The position numbers and the translations under genes are program-made. A model generated the notes under the pieces. It ran no database searches. It saw only the letters and a program-made list of their open reading frames with translations, and had not been told where the DNA came from. Source: Apostichopus japonicus (lineage: Eukaryota > Echinodermata > Holothuroidea > Aspidochirotida > Stichopodidae). From it: 64,000 nucleotides of DNA. This document shows positions 33,770-47,600 of the stretch, piece by piece (the stretch's first letter is position 1; each line of letters begins with the position of its first letter). The DNA is taken from positions 17,217,501 to 17,281,500 of the forward strand of contig NC_092569.1 of the NCBI RefSeq assembly GCF_037975245.1. Reading direction: 5' to 3'.

Positions 33770-35620
33770 CCAGCTATGCAAAGAACAAGCGTTCTCTTAG
33801 ACACTTCCATGGACGACAACAAATCTTATTCTCCTACTACAAAAAAATATGCTTCTGCCGCTTGGTTAGAGCCTACATAGTATCATGAAACATTAGCTCT
33901 CGGACCCTTAGGATGGTGTTAAAGATTCGTTTGTTCCATCATACCGCGAACGCTGGCTATCTGCCTGTCATGCAATACATTACCACATCTCATGTGATGA
34001 TGATTCTTGAACACTACCAATTATATAACGGCTTACATTATGTATACTTGCACGTTGCTAGATTTTGTGCAACTGAACCCAACCCTGTATTACCATGTAC
34101 TGTTTATGCTGGTAGTACATCATCACATCGATATACCACAAGGGAAAATTCGTAGCCTCAACAACACAAAAGATAAAGATGGATGCCAACATCTGCAAAC
34201 GTGAACAGTTTTATGGTACTTTGGCTACTTATCTACTTAGCAATGTCGTATCATTGACAAAAGAAAAGATAAACTTGTAGATACCAACGTATGCATACTT
34301 GCATATTTACATTGTAAGATACTTTACTTAACGGCCTCAAAGCTAACTATCATTTCCAAAATAAAATTGCATCGTTGACACACATAAATTTGTCTCTCTT
34401 CAATCGTGATTTTTTATTACGTTTATAACCTTGTGCAGAATATTGTTTTGGGGTAGTTAATGATAAACGGAAATAATTCCTAGCGTAAAAATAAGAACAC
34501 TACCGAACAATAACATTGGTAATTTAACTTAGTAGAAGTAAAAATCTAGACTCCGTACCGTTATGGTACTAGATACACGGGTTGTAGTAAATGACTGTCA
34601 TTGAAGCACAACAAGAATGTTATAGTCTATCTAAAAACATATGCGTATTTGAAAATCCCCAACAATATAAAAGTTAACTATTCTTTGTGTAAACGTACCA
34701 TTTCCTGGCTTGAAATGGGGGTGGGGTGGGGGGGGGAGGTCAGTGCGGATTGTGGGGAGTCTACACAAACACCAGGAGAAAGTCCTTGATAGATTTTCTA
34801 TTTCATTCGCAAAAGTTTAACTTCCGATCTGGCTACTAGATTAAATCAGAAAGAACATATGTAGACCTTCCTGATTTATAGAATGTAAACCTCGATCTGT
34901 CCAGTCTGGCCAGGCGATGACTAAACTATTACTATAGTGAGATGTGGTATACAAGCTGGAAATCAGCATACCCCTAAAATATTACCGTTCATTAGCAGTC
35001 AGAAGCCAATCAAGAAGTAGGTACATCCATTAGTTCTATGGCCCTGTGGATTGGGTAGAATATTACAATGGGATCCAGCAAGCTCAATTTCGGGTCCACC
35101 GCGGATATAAGTCAATGGAACAATTATGGTTGTGGTACGCCGACATTTTTGAAGACATTGTTCAGCCATATTTGATATTCTACCATAATACTGAAGTTCG
35201 TTGGCGCCCTCTGTTAATATAGAGTCATATTTGACAGTGACTTCTGTTAACATGAAGTCATATTTGAACACCAAATAAGATCAGCCTGTGTCAACTTTAG
35301 TACAATATAGCAGAACACGATATCGTGTTTCATCTTCGTTTAAAAATACAATTTCTTTCTTGAGCCATGGGAACAAATCCTTACTCATAAAAAAACAAGT
35401 AAAATGGTGCATTTTGAAGCTGATCACCTTACTAGTACAGCGGTATCGAAATGGAATAATATATCATCTTAGATATCATCAAATGTGAATACAGAGAAAA
35501 TGTCTACATTCTCGATCGTTTTTGTTCGAAATATTCCAGCATGTGATAACTACCGTACGTAAAATTCAAACTTACAACTGATACGACGTTGCTTTTCCCA
35601 TGTATCTAAAATTTGAAGTA
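33770..35620. repeat. Third spacer relic
   Basis: It follows 18,255-18,660 and then about 4,390-5,700 of the spacer, heavily diverged (for example TTGTCTCTCTTCAATCGTGA near 34,390 and TCGATCTGTCCAGTCTGGCC near 34,893). No exon of the FBG gene accompanies it. Confidence 0.65.
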
Positions 35621-37477
35621 AGCCTAATATGTATAAAATCGGTCTGTTTTGAATTTTATGGTCGTAATTTTTTCGCACGATATATATTACTGAGGTATAG
35701 TTAAATGACATACTTATTAACAGTTGAGATAATAAAGTAAGTGGAATAAACTGGTAAGTCCTTTCATGGGCTTCATGTTACGAATGACAACGAATAATAG
35801 TGTGAACCCAGTTTTGAATGTTTACGACATGAGCACACTGCTTGATGATACTGCTATTCCTCTGAGGTAACTTAAGCAAGCATGCTTTATACCCGCGAAA
35901 TTATTAACTATACCCAGATTATCAACATACCCTTTAATCTGTGAATCAGTCAACATTTATTGAAAATCAACATTGAAATATCTTGTATGAAAACTTCAGA
36001 TTTATAAATAAATAACTATTGTAGAGGTTAAAGTTTTTTTTTAGTTCAGTACACATTGTAGATGATTCCAAAAATATATTTTCACGGTGTACCAAGACAA
36101 TCTGTACATCTTTTACGATGTAAAATGTAATAATTGACGAAAAATGTTATGTTAACCAGATATGTTTTGACGCAAAATGTAATCAAAACAACGGGAAACG
36201 TAACAACACATAATGCAATAATCTGTGTCGACAAAGACAAGCGCAATGTGTGCTCTGTATAGTAATTGAATATTGCTGGAATTTCTTACACCGCTACTAT
36301 CATTTGCAACGAATAGTTATAACTAATGAATAGGTGGAACGCACTTTATATTATTTTGAATGAAGAATGTCATAACGATATATTTATTTTTAAATTGATT
36401 TGAAATGATAGGTAAATATAGCCAAATATTTCCTTCTTTATTAATACCAGGGTTGAAAATACTTGTACCAATTTGTACCAATATAATATGAAATATAACG
36501 AACGTTCAATAAGCGGATATCATCTACCGGCTAACACATCGTCTTTAAAAGGAGCCGCTATTTGTAATTACAAAACAGGATGTATGGTATATTTCTCATA
36601 CCGCCGGATTTTCCCAATATGTAAGACAGATGTTCATAGAGTTCTTGATTCGCTCCCTCGTTCTACAATGAGCATTTCAGATAGTATGTTATTAATACTA
36701 TTATTTTTTCGGGAAGAGGGGGATTCGTTATTGGCATCTGAACATGTCAATAAAATAAAGTTGTGTTTCGGCAAAAAATCGTGCAAATAAAATTACTTAG
36801 CTCGAAGAATAAACTTGTACACAATGTGCTACAATAAACAGAACGAACTCCGTTATTTCATTTTTTATACCATTTATGTAAACCATGTTAAAATTAAAAT
36901 TGGCCGAAATTAATCCTCATTAGCAACCGACTTGATAAAAGACAGGCCGTTTCCGTACGATATTTACAAACTATGAGATATGAGGTAAACAGTCTCGATC
37001 ATTTGAAGCTTATTGTAGGATATATTCTCTCAATTGAAATATCATATATTACTTCATTGTTTTGTGAGTATAGTGTATATATATATATATATTTATATGA
37101 TATTATAAAAATACACGAGGATAATATAAATATAAACTACCCGATGATAAACTGGAAATACCTTTTTTTTAAAAGTTTAGTGTAACTATATTCAACCAAT
37201 ACTGAAGCATTTTATCAGAAGTTGAGCCTGAAAATTCAAGGTTCAATGTTGAAATAGTCGGTAACATAATTAGAAACGATTTTGTTATATTTTGATAAGG
37301 GCAGGGAGAAAATTGCTTCATAGACCATCTTTCAGTCTCTGGCAGAGAAGACAAATGGAGTGTCGAATACCAACAATCTCTGATATTGTTCCCCGTATAA
37401 GTAAGCCTACGTATGTCAGTTTGATTCAAAAAGTACATACTACGTGGATCTCGTTTAACAGATACAAAAACAAATTA
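35621..37477. other. AT-rich stretch, nothing recognised
   Basis: A 105-codon frame at 36,473-36,790 (begins MYQYNMKYNERSIS) lacks recognisable motifs. A short (AT)n tract lies at 37,073-37,092. Confidence 0.4.
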
Positions 37478-38140
37478 TGGTTTTGATACCCACCCCCCCC
37501 CCTCCCCTCTATCTAGATCGTCGGAAATGGTACTTCTCGGGCTTGAAAATGAACAACCAGATGTACACTTTTGCCTGAGAGCCAAGTATTTCCCATAAAT
37601 TCTTTTTCATCCATAAAATTTTGAAGATTGTCACCAGTCACACCTCATCGCATCTCCTGTGGATCATTGCTTTTGTAGGTGATTCTACGTCGCGGCCAAC
37701 AATACCCGTCAGCCCCACTTTTCAAGGTTTTAAGCCCATTATTTGTTCAGAATTGACAATTTACTTTTCTCGTGAATAACATCAATTCTAAAACATACCC
37801 ATAATGTTGCACAAAATTTCATCTATGGAAAACCAATATAGATAAACCTCCTTCAACCCGTAACAGGCCGGTCAAAATTGCACGAGTAGAGGGAATTATA
37901 ATGAAGAATGTTGGTCAGGAAATTCTCGAAAATTCAGACACAGTTAATTTATTGGTGTACAAATATTAAAGTCTCTTATAACGGCTACTATAAAACTTCG
38001 TTAAAGGAAATGAAAAGATACCAAATATTTCCGAAAACGAACACTACACATGTAGACAGTTTGAAGGCCGTTCATCGTGGTACGTCATTTTCATGCTCAC
38101 TGATATGATGTGATATCTGCTGTATGCTTTACAAATTGAA
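37478..38140. repeat. Dispersed repeat family R2, copy 2
   Basis: Partner of 25,980-26,545; shared blocks include ACCAGATGTACACTTTTGCC, GATTCTACGTCGCGGCC and TGATATGATGTGATATCTGC. The interior (about 37,740-38,040) differs from copy 1. Confidence 0.6.
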
Positions 38141-40279
38141 ATAATTGAGATGAGACTGAAATAAATAACTTTTATCTGTTTATTGTGCGATCCCCCACAT
38201 TCTTTCATTTCAACAGAAGTACAGTTTTAAGTTCATTACACACTGAACGCTTCGATTCTCTATCTGCCTTTAGTTTGACAGAAAGGTAGCGAACTTCAAA
38301 CGTCTTGGCTTTGCGTTGACGAACTTGTCAGCGGCTGACTCCAGGTTGATGTCATGGTGGTGATGGATAGCCATCAGTGTAAGGCCATTCAATATATCTT
38401 CTCCCATAGTTGTTCTGAACGATAAGGGCAGTGGTATTATTATTGCTCAATATGAATAACAGTAAGATTGCCCTACTTTTCAATATCGAAAAAGTGCATA
38501 AAATAGGTGATAAACAAAGAAACACGACGTTGGGAATTAAATATGTCATTCGATCGAATTTGGCAAAAAAACTACGGCATCCAATTCAATCGATGCGGAC
38601 ATGATAGGATGAATGTAGGTTCGAAAGCTGATAAGCAGAGGAGCCGAAACAGGAGGCAGGCAGGTAATGTTGTATTTCATCGAGCATAGTTTATTATTTC
38701 TCAAGTTTACCAATGCCAAGTTAGAAGAGAGCAGGAGGAGGTTTGAGTGGCAGTGATCTGACAGGTTTCCTCACAACACCGTACTGGCTTTCAGCATTGG
38801 TGTCATCGTAACAATAGTGCACCTGGTATAACAAGCGATCATAACGACTCACATCGCTATGCGTCCTCAGATGTCACTGCAGTCGATGTGTTTCAAAACA
38901 TTAACCGAGTTTAGGAAAGTTCAGATGATGCAGTATTTCCACTTGTAGAATGCTGTAGCAGATCATTTTGTCGAATGCCTGTGCCAATTAACTTTTTGTA
39001 GCATTTTTATCACAACTAGTCCATCGAAATGAGCAAAATATAGCCTATTACGAATTAGAATGTCAATAAGAATTCAATGAAATAAATATCGTCTTTGTAG
39101 AAGGGAGGGTTAGGGAGATACGGAGTTTATCGTAACCCCCCCCCCAAAAAAAAAAACCCAAAATGGCGTCGGAAAAAAAGGGGAAATTCATGCTTTCTAT
39201 ATTCCCTAAGAAGCTTAATCCCGACCAACCCCGCACAAGCCGGGAAGAGCGGATTATTTACGCTCACAATTTTTATAACTCTGCGGTTTGCCTCCAGCCT
39301 GTCCTTCACATAGACATAAACGGGCCGCACTTCATGAATGAACCTAGTAGTATATTACTACGCCAGAGACATTTCCACTGATTTGTTTATGTCTACTATC
39401 CGATTGCATAGGCAAATTCCCACGGAGGCAACCTCAGGAATAATGCGTGTAAAATGTATCAATGTTGCAATAATGTTGCTTTCACAGTCATGGGTCGCTT
39501 TGATAACTGCATGCATCAAATAAAATTTAGTAGGCCTAATACAGCAGTGAAGTAAATAACTTACGGATCTCTTCTTGGCTGCCATTGTGCTATAATTACT
39601 AACATGTGATAAAGCCGATGTTCAGCGCTTTACGTGTATTTTTAAGTTTCCCGCAACTATTTTTCTATGGAAATAGGAAAGATCTTGGGATTTTCATCCC
39701 TATAGATATCGCTAGATATTGCTAGATATCCATACAGTACAGTAGCCTTAGGATTTCTTGGGATTTTTCGGGGCCTGTATTTGGGACATTGCAAAATCGG
39801 GAGTGGTCACACTGCATGTAGGTCAGTGCACGACCTCTAGACATCACTAATGCACAACCAAATCACTTGTAATCGACGAAGTGGTGTGTGGCCGGATTTT
39901 CTAATGTTCATGGTACTACGGGCGAAGGTCATTAATTAAGTTTCGTAACTCATCAGGAGGCGATTAGAAGGGTAGGGCGTAATGTTATGGGGCGTGCGTT
40001 TTCATGCAGATGGGAACAATCTCGAGAAGTGCTGGTGTGTCCGCCCACACCCTTCCTCCGCCAATCATACACCCTTGGATCCACTACATGATATTCACAG
40101 GAGATGTGCTCAATTCTCCAATCGCATGCGGAATTTATTTTTAGATTCATTGTACGAGTTACGGTACTAGGTTTGGGGTAACAATTAGCATTCAAGTCGG
40201 AGTGTACCGTATAACATTTTATATCTGGATGGCAGTGTTGCATCGAAGGACATAGGTCTAGTGCAGTTCGCATATAGAT
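38141..40279. other. Stretch with weak coding hints only
   Basis: A plus-strand frame at 39,163-39,381 (MASEKKGKFMLSIFPKKLNP, well-placed ATG) and a minus-strand ATG at 39,585 followed by AAGAGATCC|GTAAGT could be first exons, but no partner exons were found. TGGTCACACTG occurs near 39,806. Nothing is recognised with confidence. Confidence 0.3.
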
Positions 40280-40770
40280 CCTGGTCTAATACCGAAATGC
40301 GTCATGTTTCCCTACGACTCGGTCGAGTTTGAGACCAGCCACAGCCTGTTTGTTTCATAACACAATCAAGCAATAGTTTAAGGCGTTCATAAACACACAC
40401 GCGTTATTATGGACCATATATGGTCTAAATATAGACATTAGTGAGAGAGGAAAAATGGAAACTTCAAAAATGGTGAAGCGCACGCCCCTTCCGAAATTCT
40501 CTACCCTTTTTATATAATAGGGATCAGCGCTGTTATTATGTCACTGTTCCTCTTTCTCTTCCCGGTGTCTTGGCGTTTTTCTTCTACTCCCTCTTTTTCT
40601 CCTTTTTCTTTCTTTCTTCTTTTTCCCCCTTCCTTCCTCTCCTTCCTCCTCTTTTTTCTTTCTCTTTTTTTTTTCCCTTCCTCTCCTTACTTTTTTTTTT
40701 CTCTCCTCCTTTTCTAACCCGCCCAACCCCCCCCCCCCCCTGGAAACGCGCCTCATAACAAAGATGTAAA
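40280..40770. repeat. Dispersed repeat family R3, copy 2
   Basis: Partner of 26,870-27,345 with the same order of blocks: GTCGAGTTTGAGACCAGCC, ACACACGCGTTATTATGG, GGGATCAGCGCTGT, a pyrimidine tract (40,545-40,720) and ACGCGCCTC at the end. Confidence 0.55.
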
Positions 40771-41082
40771 TTCAGACACTTTGCTCTAATTCGGTTTTAG
40801 ACGTTGTAGAGTAATGTTTGCATTTTTAACACACAACATTATTCCATTTAGTCCTGTATGGGTTGGGTGGGGATGGGGATCTGGTGTATCAAATATACGA
40901 AAAAGTTCTTTGGCACAATTATAATACAACTTATATCAATAGTAAGGTCTACACGCCATATTATGCTAATAAGTATTTATGAATTTCGGTGTGTATTTTG
41001 TGTACGACTGGTGTCTCCGTGTCTCTGTTTAAAAAAATTGACAAATTAAAGAAAAACTCGAACTCTTTTTTTCTATTATAAC

Positions 41083-41092
41083 TTTATTTATT
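41083..41092 (-). terminator. Candidate poly(A) signal of gene 3
   Basis: The minus strand reads AATAAATAAA, two overlapping AATAAA hexamers about 285 bases past the gene 3 stop codon. Confidence 0.45.
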
Positions 41093-41376
41093 GAAATTTA
41101 AGTGTTATTGATGTCTCTTAATTATTTGCAGTGATGAAAGACTCACCAGTAGAGCAATTTCATACAGGTTTTTGCTCCGATTTTTCAGGATGTCATTCAC
41201 TTTCGAACAAGGAACTTTTTTAGTGAATGGTCCAATTTAAAGGTTTAATGTTTTCTTATGTTGTGTCCATAAAGTCTATCCCAACCACGCTCCGTTTGGT
41301 CATATTTATTTAACTTCTGCATTATAACGAAAATGAATCGTAAAATGCTCAGTTTACAGTCATCTTGTTCATCAAC

Positions 41377-41684
41377 TCAAGTGGTTGGTTTAATTTTCAT
41401 CTCAACATATTGGACGTTGCAGTAATAATAATAAAAATAAGAGTAGATCATTTCCCCGTTGCCTCCATTGTAGACGCCGTTGAGGTTCCCATAAGTACAA
41501 ACTACCTTGCAGCTGCTGCTGTATTGGAAATAATTACAATAGCTATAACTATAACAATAGGAGCAATAATAATCAAAGTGCCACCAGCCGCTTATGTGCT
41601 TCTCTGCGCAGTTGAAGTTTGCGCATGGGATGTCTCGGTCGTATGTGCTGAACGGCTTACCTGTGTTACTAGAGAGATAATAAC
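41377..41684 (-). CDS. Gene 3 exon 8: FBG2 C-terminal lobe with its own Tyr/Cys-rich insert
   Basis: Landmarks are FSTYDRDIPC, NCAEKHISGWWH, GNLNGVYNGG and VEMKIKPTT. The insert (41,497-41,577) is 27 residues with five Cys, against 30 in gene 2 and 26 in gene 4, and the second Tyr-rich patch reads MIYSYFYYYYCNV. FSTYDRD keeps an Asp-x-Asp in the calcium-site region. Confidence 0.85.
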
Positions 41685-44623
41685 CTGCGAAGTAAGAACA
41701 GATCCATTCAGTGGTTAAGTTGTGAACAACAAAAATTAAGGTAAGCATTGCGCTTATTTTCCACACCTTTCTATGAATCAGAAAACGTATTAAAGGTTCA
41801 CAATAGGAGGGGGGGGGGGGATCTCAGTGGTCTTATTAAAAGATATTAAGAAACAATGTCTTTTTCATATCTTTGTTTTAGTTCTAACACATTTTCAGAA
41901 CTGGAATATTAACATTTAGTTTCCTGTATTCTAACTGAAGCTTATTGAAGCATGTATTTTAGCCAATCATTTCCCAGGGGTGATTTTCTTGCTTTACATA
42001 ATTATATAGATTATATGAATCATCTCGTGGTGGTTGAAATCAGGCTTATATTAGAATGGTGCGTTTATTGGTTTCTTGTAGCTCTGAGAAGTTGCATCTT
42101 CACGCTACATTTTACACGTGAGTACACATCATGTTTTCTTTGGTAGTCATAATACTGTTGTATTGAGCAATGCAGCTTTAAAATATTAGCAATCGTATCG
42201 GATAAGTCATATGTCTTCAAACATTGCCGGGAACTGATCGAATTATGATACGTCACATATTTGGCAAGGAACTTGTGTGCGTTTGTTAAATGTATGAGTG
42301 TTTGTTTTTAACTGTGATAACAAAACTCATAATCGTCATGTTGACCTTGTTATGTCTCCTACTAAATAGATACTTATATAATGGGTATACAAGACTTAAT
42401 GACATTAATGTCTTGATGAGAATGAAAAGTTAGTTATCAAATGATACTTATGCGCTCTTTTGTGTTTATTAGTTTATTAATAAAATACACAGATAGACGC
42501 TAGAAAACAAAACACGTTCCTTGATATTAATGTATGCTGCCAGTAAAGAGGAATATTATTTATAGTCCATCACGTGTTGGTTTACACTTTTGCATTATTT
42601 CTTTCTTGTTCCATAATTGGTGTTTGGGCTAAATAAAGTAATATTAGCTTTTATTGTTCGCACTACTAAAATAGACTCGAACCTAGATTTCATCCTATGT
42701 ACCTAACCAGTGTGAGAACGTACGTCGGAGCCGGAAAGGGTAGGGAGGTTTCATACAAACAAAGTCATGTGTTACAGCATATCAACAAAAGATAAGGTTT
42801 TTTATATTTAATATTCACATGCCATTTGTCACAATTTAAAAGTCAATTCCTTACTCAAAATTGACGTTAGATGCATCAGTCTGATAATGAATATGTATTG
42901 CAGACATTATACATATAACAACAAACCTGCATATCCACTGGGACTGGTCCTGCGTCCCAGTTTATTCATTTTGTAGTTGGTGTCCTCGGACTCTATTTGA
43001 AATTCTGTAAACTCAGAATATAGACTCGTCCCATCTGAAGTAGTAATGTCAAGTCGTAGTTTGTAATCGTCCTGATTGGTCAGGTAATAGAGTTTCTCAT
43101 TCCCAAGCCAGAAGTTTAAGTTGTTACCGAAGCCGTCTCTGTATGCATCCCAGTTTTGATAAAAACTAGTACTGTCATCAGTGCGACGTTGGAAAACCTA
43201 CCATGGAAACGATAGAAAGAGACACTGATATCAACAGAAGAAAATCCATATCCAATCCAATTTTATTTTGGGAATTGCCCTTTACATTTGTTAACGTTCT
43301 GGATTACAATCGATTGAACAGAACTGAAACGTATTCATATGTTCAACGTAGTTTTACACATAAATTGTCATATTTGGTACATTCAGTTACGATATGTTTC
43401 GGATGTTGGTCTAGTGTAGTTAAATTGTTTAATGCATATAAGTAGTGCGACTTTATCGAGAGCATTTATTCATAAATTAGCAGCGTTGAAGTGACTCACG
43501 GTCCATCCTTCGTCGCCGTGCATTCTGCAGTGAACATTGAATGGAGACCCTGGCCATCCAGTTGGCATGATTGAATATACGCCATCTTGTGTATTCCCAG
43601 CGTCATAAACATCCTGGCAGTCTCTATAGGACAAGGATCGACAATCTTCACCGTCACCTGCATATCCCTCATTACAATAACACTGTCGTATTTTATTCCT
43701 GACATCACACACAGCATTTGTACTACATTTGTAGTCTTCACAGATCAATCGGTTATTGTTACAAGAACACTTTCGTGTGCAGTCATCGTTAACGTATGTT
43801 TCTCCATCCTATAATAAATAGATAAAAATATAAAGATGAATTTTCTTTATTAGCCTAAGTTTCGTATCTGTTTCGTTTGCATAGTCATGTGATTGTGAAA
43901 TGATGCATACATATACTCACTGGTATAACCAAGTTGGCCTCTGCCACGAAACACCCGCATCCACTCGCACGGATACAGTCGCTCCCTTGCATTAAGAAAC
44001 CAGCTGGACAGGTGCAACCCTCAGTACCCAAACAGTCTCTGTTACAACCAGATTGTCCGTCGGGATCTTCACATGTTGCTTTGCAACTGCAGGTTCCGTA
44101 GATCATGTTCGTAGGACATTGAGTAAACGGTGTACCCGCTAGTTGGTAAGATCAAGAACAAAATATAAGATTTTAACAAGAACATATATATAATATGTGA
44201 ATATAATATCATATTTGATTTAGGAGCAAATTCTTGTTGTATTATTAATTAACGTTTCGTTTTCTCACTTACTTGCATTACACTCATTGCCCCCATTCAT
44301 CAGTGATACGAAAAGCTCTGTATGTTGTATAAAAAGATGCCCCATTAGATAACTTTATATCCACACGTAGTTCGTAATGTGCTTGATTCGTCAAATATGA
44401 TAACTTTTCATTGCCGAGCCAAAACTCAGTTGAGAGAAAACCAAATCCATCTTTATACTGTGACCAACTCCTATCGAAATTCACTGCACCGCTATCTCGG
44501 CGTTGTATGACCTGTAACATGAATTGAATAATATAGCAAATATTATCACCTCTTAAATACACCATCAATATTGTACACACATATTGGGAAAGGTACAATT
44601 TATTGTACCCACTGATGTAACTA

Positions 44624-44671
<48 letters not shown>

Positions 44672-47600
44672 TATATATATATTAACATTAACTTATTGAG
44701 TACGCTTACAGATGTTTCAAGTCACAATACCTACATGCTAACTAAATGGCTTCATCACGTTTGAAATATGGTTAAAAAAAACATTTCCTTGTTCACACAC
44801 CGTCCAGCCTCCTCCACCAACGTCGTTGTTGCAGAACACTTCAAATGGTTCTTCAAATCCATCTGGCTTGATAATGTATACTCCGCTAGAGTTGGACGTA
44901 GAACACTGACTTTGAACGTCTTGGCAGTCCTTTGGATATTCAGATCGTTGATAAAAGAAGTAATGAGCCACTGTAATAAATATTATAAAATGTGTATTAT
45001 GTTCAACTTGTAACAAAACGTGTCACTGTCAACAGTTACTGGACCGTTAAAGAAAATCCTGTCAAGAAAATTGACAATTATCTGTGATTTTACGAGACAA
45101 CTTTACCCCCAGCAGGAAAGATTCAATAATAGACAATTGTGTGAAAAGTAACATGAACATCACCATATATCATGTTCTGTGTTAGATTATCTTGCATTCG
45201 TTTATTTGAAGATAAGATATGTCTTGGTTGGAATGACACGACGAAATAATGAAGCACTTATCCTCGTATCCATGTCTTACAATGTGTGTGAAAAGCATCT
45301 CGTGGGGTACAGGGTTATCTAACGTTTTCTATATTCTAAATCATTTGTCAAATGTAAGTGTATTGTCTCGTTATCAGTATTATCGGTTGTAATTTTTGTA
45401 TTGTAGCAAGTTGTCGAAAATAACATATCAAATGCTCTCAATGAAACAGTCACCTAAATTTTATTTGGAAACAACGGAGCATATGTATATTTGGTAATTA
45501 CGTGTTTATATATCTAAATGAAACGACAAAACAAAGTAATTGAGGTTAAGAAGTGAAATATCTTAACAAGTAACATGAACACCTTAACATCAAATTTGAT
45601 ATATATAGTTAAGGTAAAAAAATGATATATCTTACTTTGAGTGCCATCTGTAGTTGAAGGTAAACTTCTCCGATGAATACTCTATTGATAAGAAGAAGAA
45701 TAATCAACAAAAACATAAATATGTTATGTTTAATGATAGTAAGTGCTTGTAAAGAACTATTGATTTTACTCAATCTCAGTTACCAACTAATTATTTAAAA
45801 AAAAATTACATTTGCAATAAATTTTCGGAAAACAACTATTTCAAAATAGTTAATAATCTAAATGGTTGCACAATAAATATATTCATATGTCTTATTGGGG
45901 GGGGGGGAGGGTAACCATGTCTGGAAGTTAAACTCAAACTCAATAAATAATTTAAATCCATTCAAACACAAACTTATTTTAAATGCTATATTGATTGTGT
46001 AGTATTATTTACACGGAGATTGGATATCCATTCAAGGAACACAGATGACTATGTGACAATATAAGTTTTTCGAAGCGCTGTGTATGTGATGAGAAATAAA
46101 TGAAGATTGAAGAAACAAGTTACTAATTTCGGATTTGGCTTTCTTAGATTAAAGAAAATGTGAAAGATATATGTTTGTGAAAATTAAGTTTATGAAATCA
46201 TTTTCATTCCAGCATATCATTAAGGTCGATATGAGATTTTCTTGTATTTGCTTATAGAAGTAGCAAATTTTCGAGTGAATAAATAGAACGTCCCAAATAA
46301 TCTTTAAATATTGTATTTACAAAGCAATGTGGACAACTTTGCAATATTTTATACCGGTATATTTGTCATTGGAAGTTTATGTTATCAAAATCGTATGGTT
46401 TCATGTGCTTGCATGAAACGAAATGAAGTAATGCTTTTTGTATAAAGCATCCTCAAAATGGCATGAACAAGCACAAATTCTTACAATGTTTACTCAGAGA
46501 TCGTCCATGGTACGTTCGAAGCGTTGTCATGGGGTGATAAATTAATGACGATTAGAATTTAGAAGTATTTTTTTTGTGAAAAACCAACAAAGTTATTTTA
46601 AGTTAAAAGAAAAAGGTATTTGATAAGGTACTTGCCAGTGTTTGCTAGCTATACGACGTGAGTTGTGTGAAACAAACACAACAAAGACTTTGAATTGGAA
46701 TTGAATATATTAAAGGAAATTAAAAGATACATACACCGTATATTGTATTTATTAATTATGACCTTTCTTAGACCGTGAAAGTACACTATTGATTGCCATG
46801 TGAATGCGGAAAGGTATGAAATGCAACACTTGCATGGGTTAGGCTTGAAAGAGATATTGGCAGCTGTAAATGATAACAAAAATATATTTATATGTATATA
46901 TATATTTTTTTCAATTGTAAATACGCTGACGCGGTTAAAAAAATATTACGTGTGAACGTACTTGACAATATCCGATACCTTATTATATGTGTTTCATCCC
47001 GAGTTAGCGTTACATTAAATAAACAGTTAACGAAATAAGAGTGCATGTTGTAACCGATATTTTTCGAAGGCGTCGAGAACTAGGTTTATAGTATAGTACC
47101 AGTGTAGAGAAGTAAATTAGATGATATAATTGCAAGTGATGTGTAACCATTAAAGTTAAGCAAGTATTAGTGTTTACGTGACTTTCATAGATTGGTAAAT
47201 GCCTACTTAGAAGAAATCAAATGAAACTAAATGGGAAATATATAAGAAAATTATAGAAGCTTCTAGAACATGTGTTCTCTCTACATTAAAATTAGATAAT
47301 CAAGACAAAAAATATACTCAACCTTGTTAAATGATGTTGATTGAAAAACAAGGAAAAACAAGGAAAAAGAGGACAAATTTTAATTAGTTCAAGCAGTGTC
47401 AGAATATTATATTCGTCCAAGACTTCAGCATAGATATTTTCTATGAAGTTACTATATGAAGTTACTCAACAATTATTTTCTTAAAACTTTAGGAGAGAAA
47501 AAAATTAAAAAATATGATCTAAAATTGTTTACCATACTTTCTCAATTACACGATAGATTTTTTAAGTAATTAACTTAGACTAGTTGAAACGTATACGGGT

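Noticed and set aside
39800..39820. TGGTCACACTG, matching the Drosophila core promoter Motif 1
   Set aside because: One short match in 64 kb can occur by chance, the lineage is probably unrelated, and no gene start is supported nearby.
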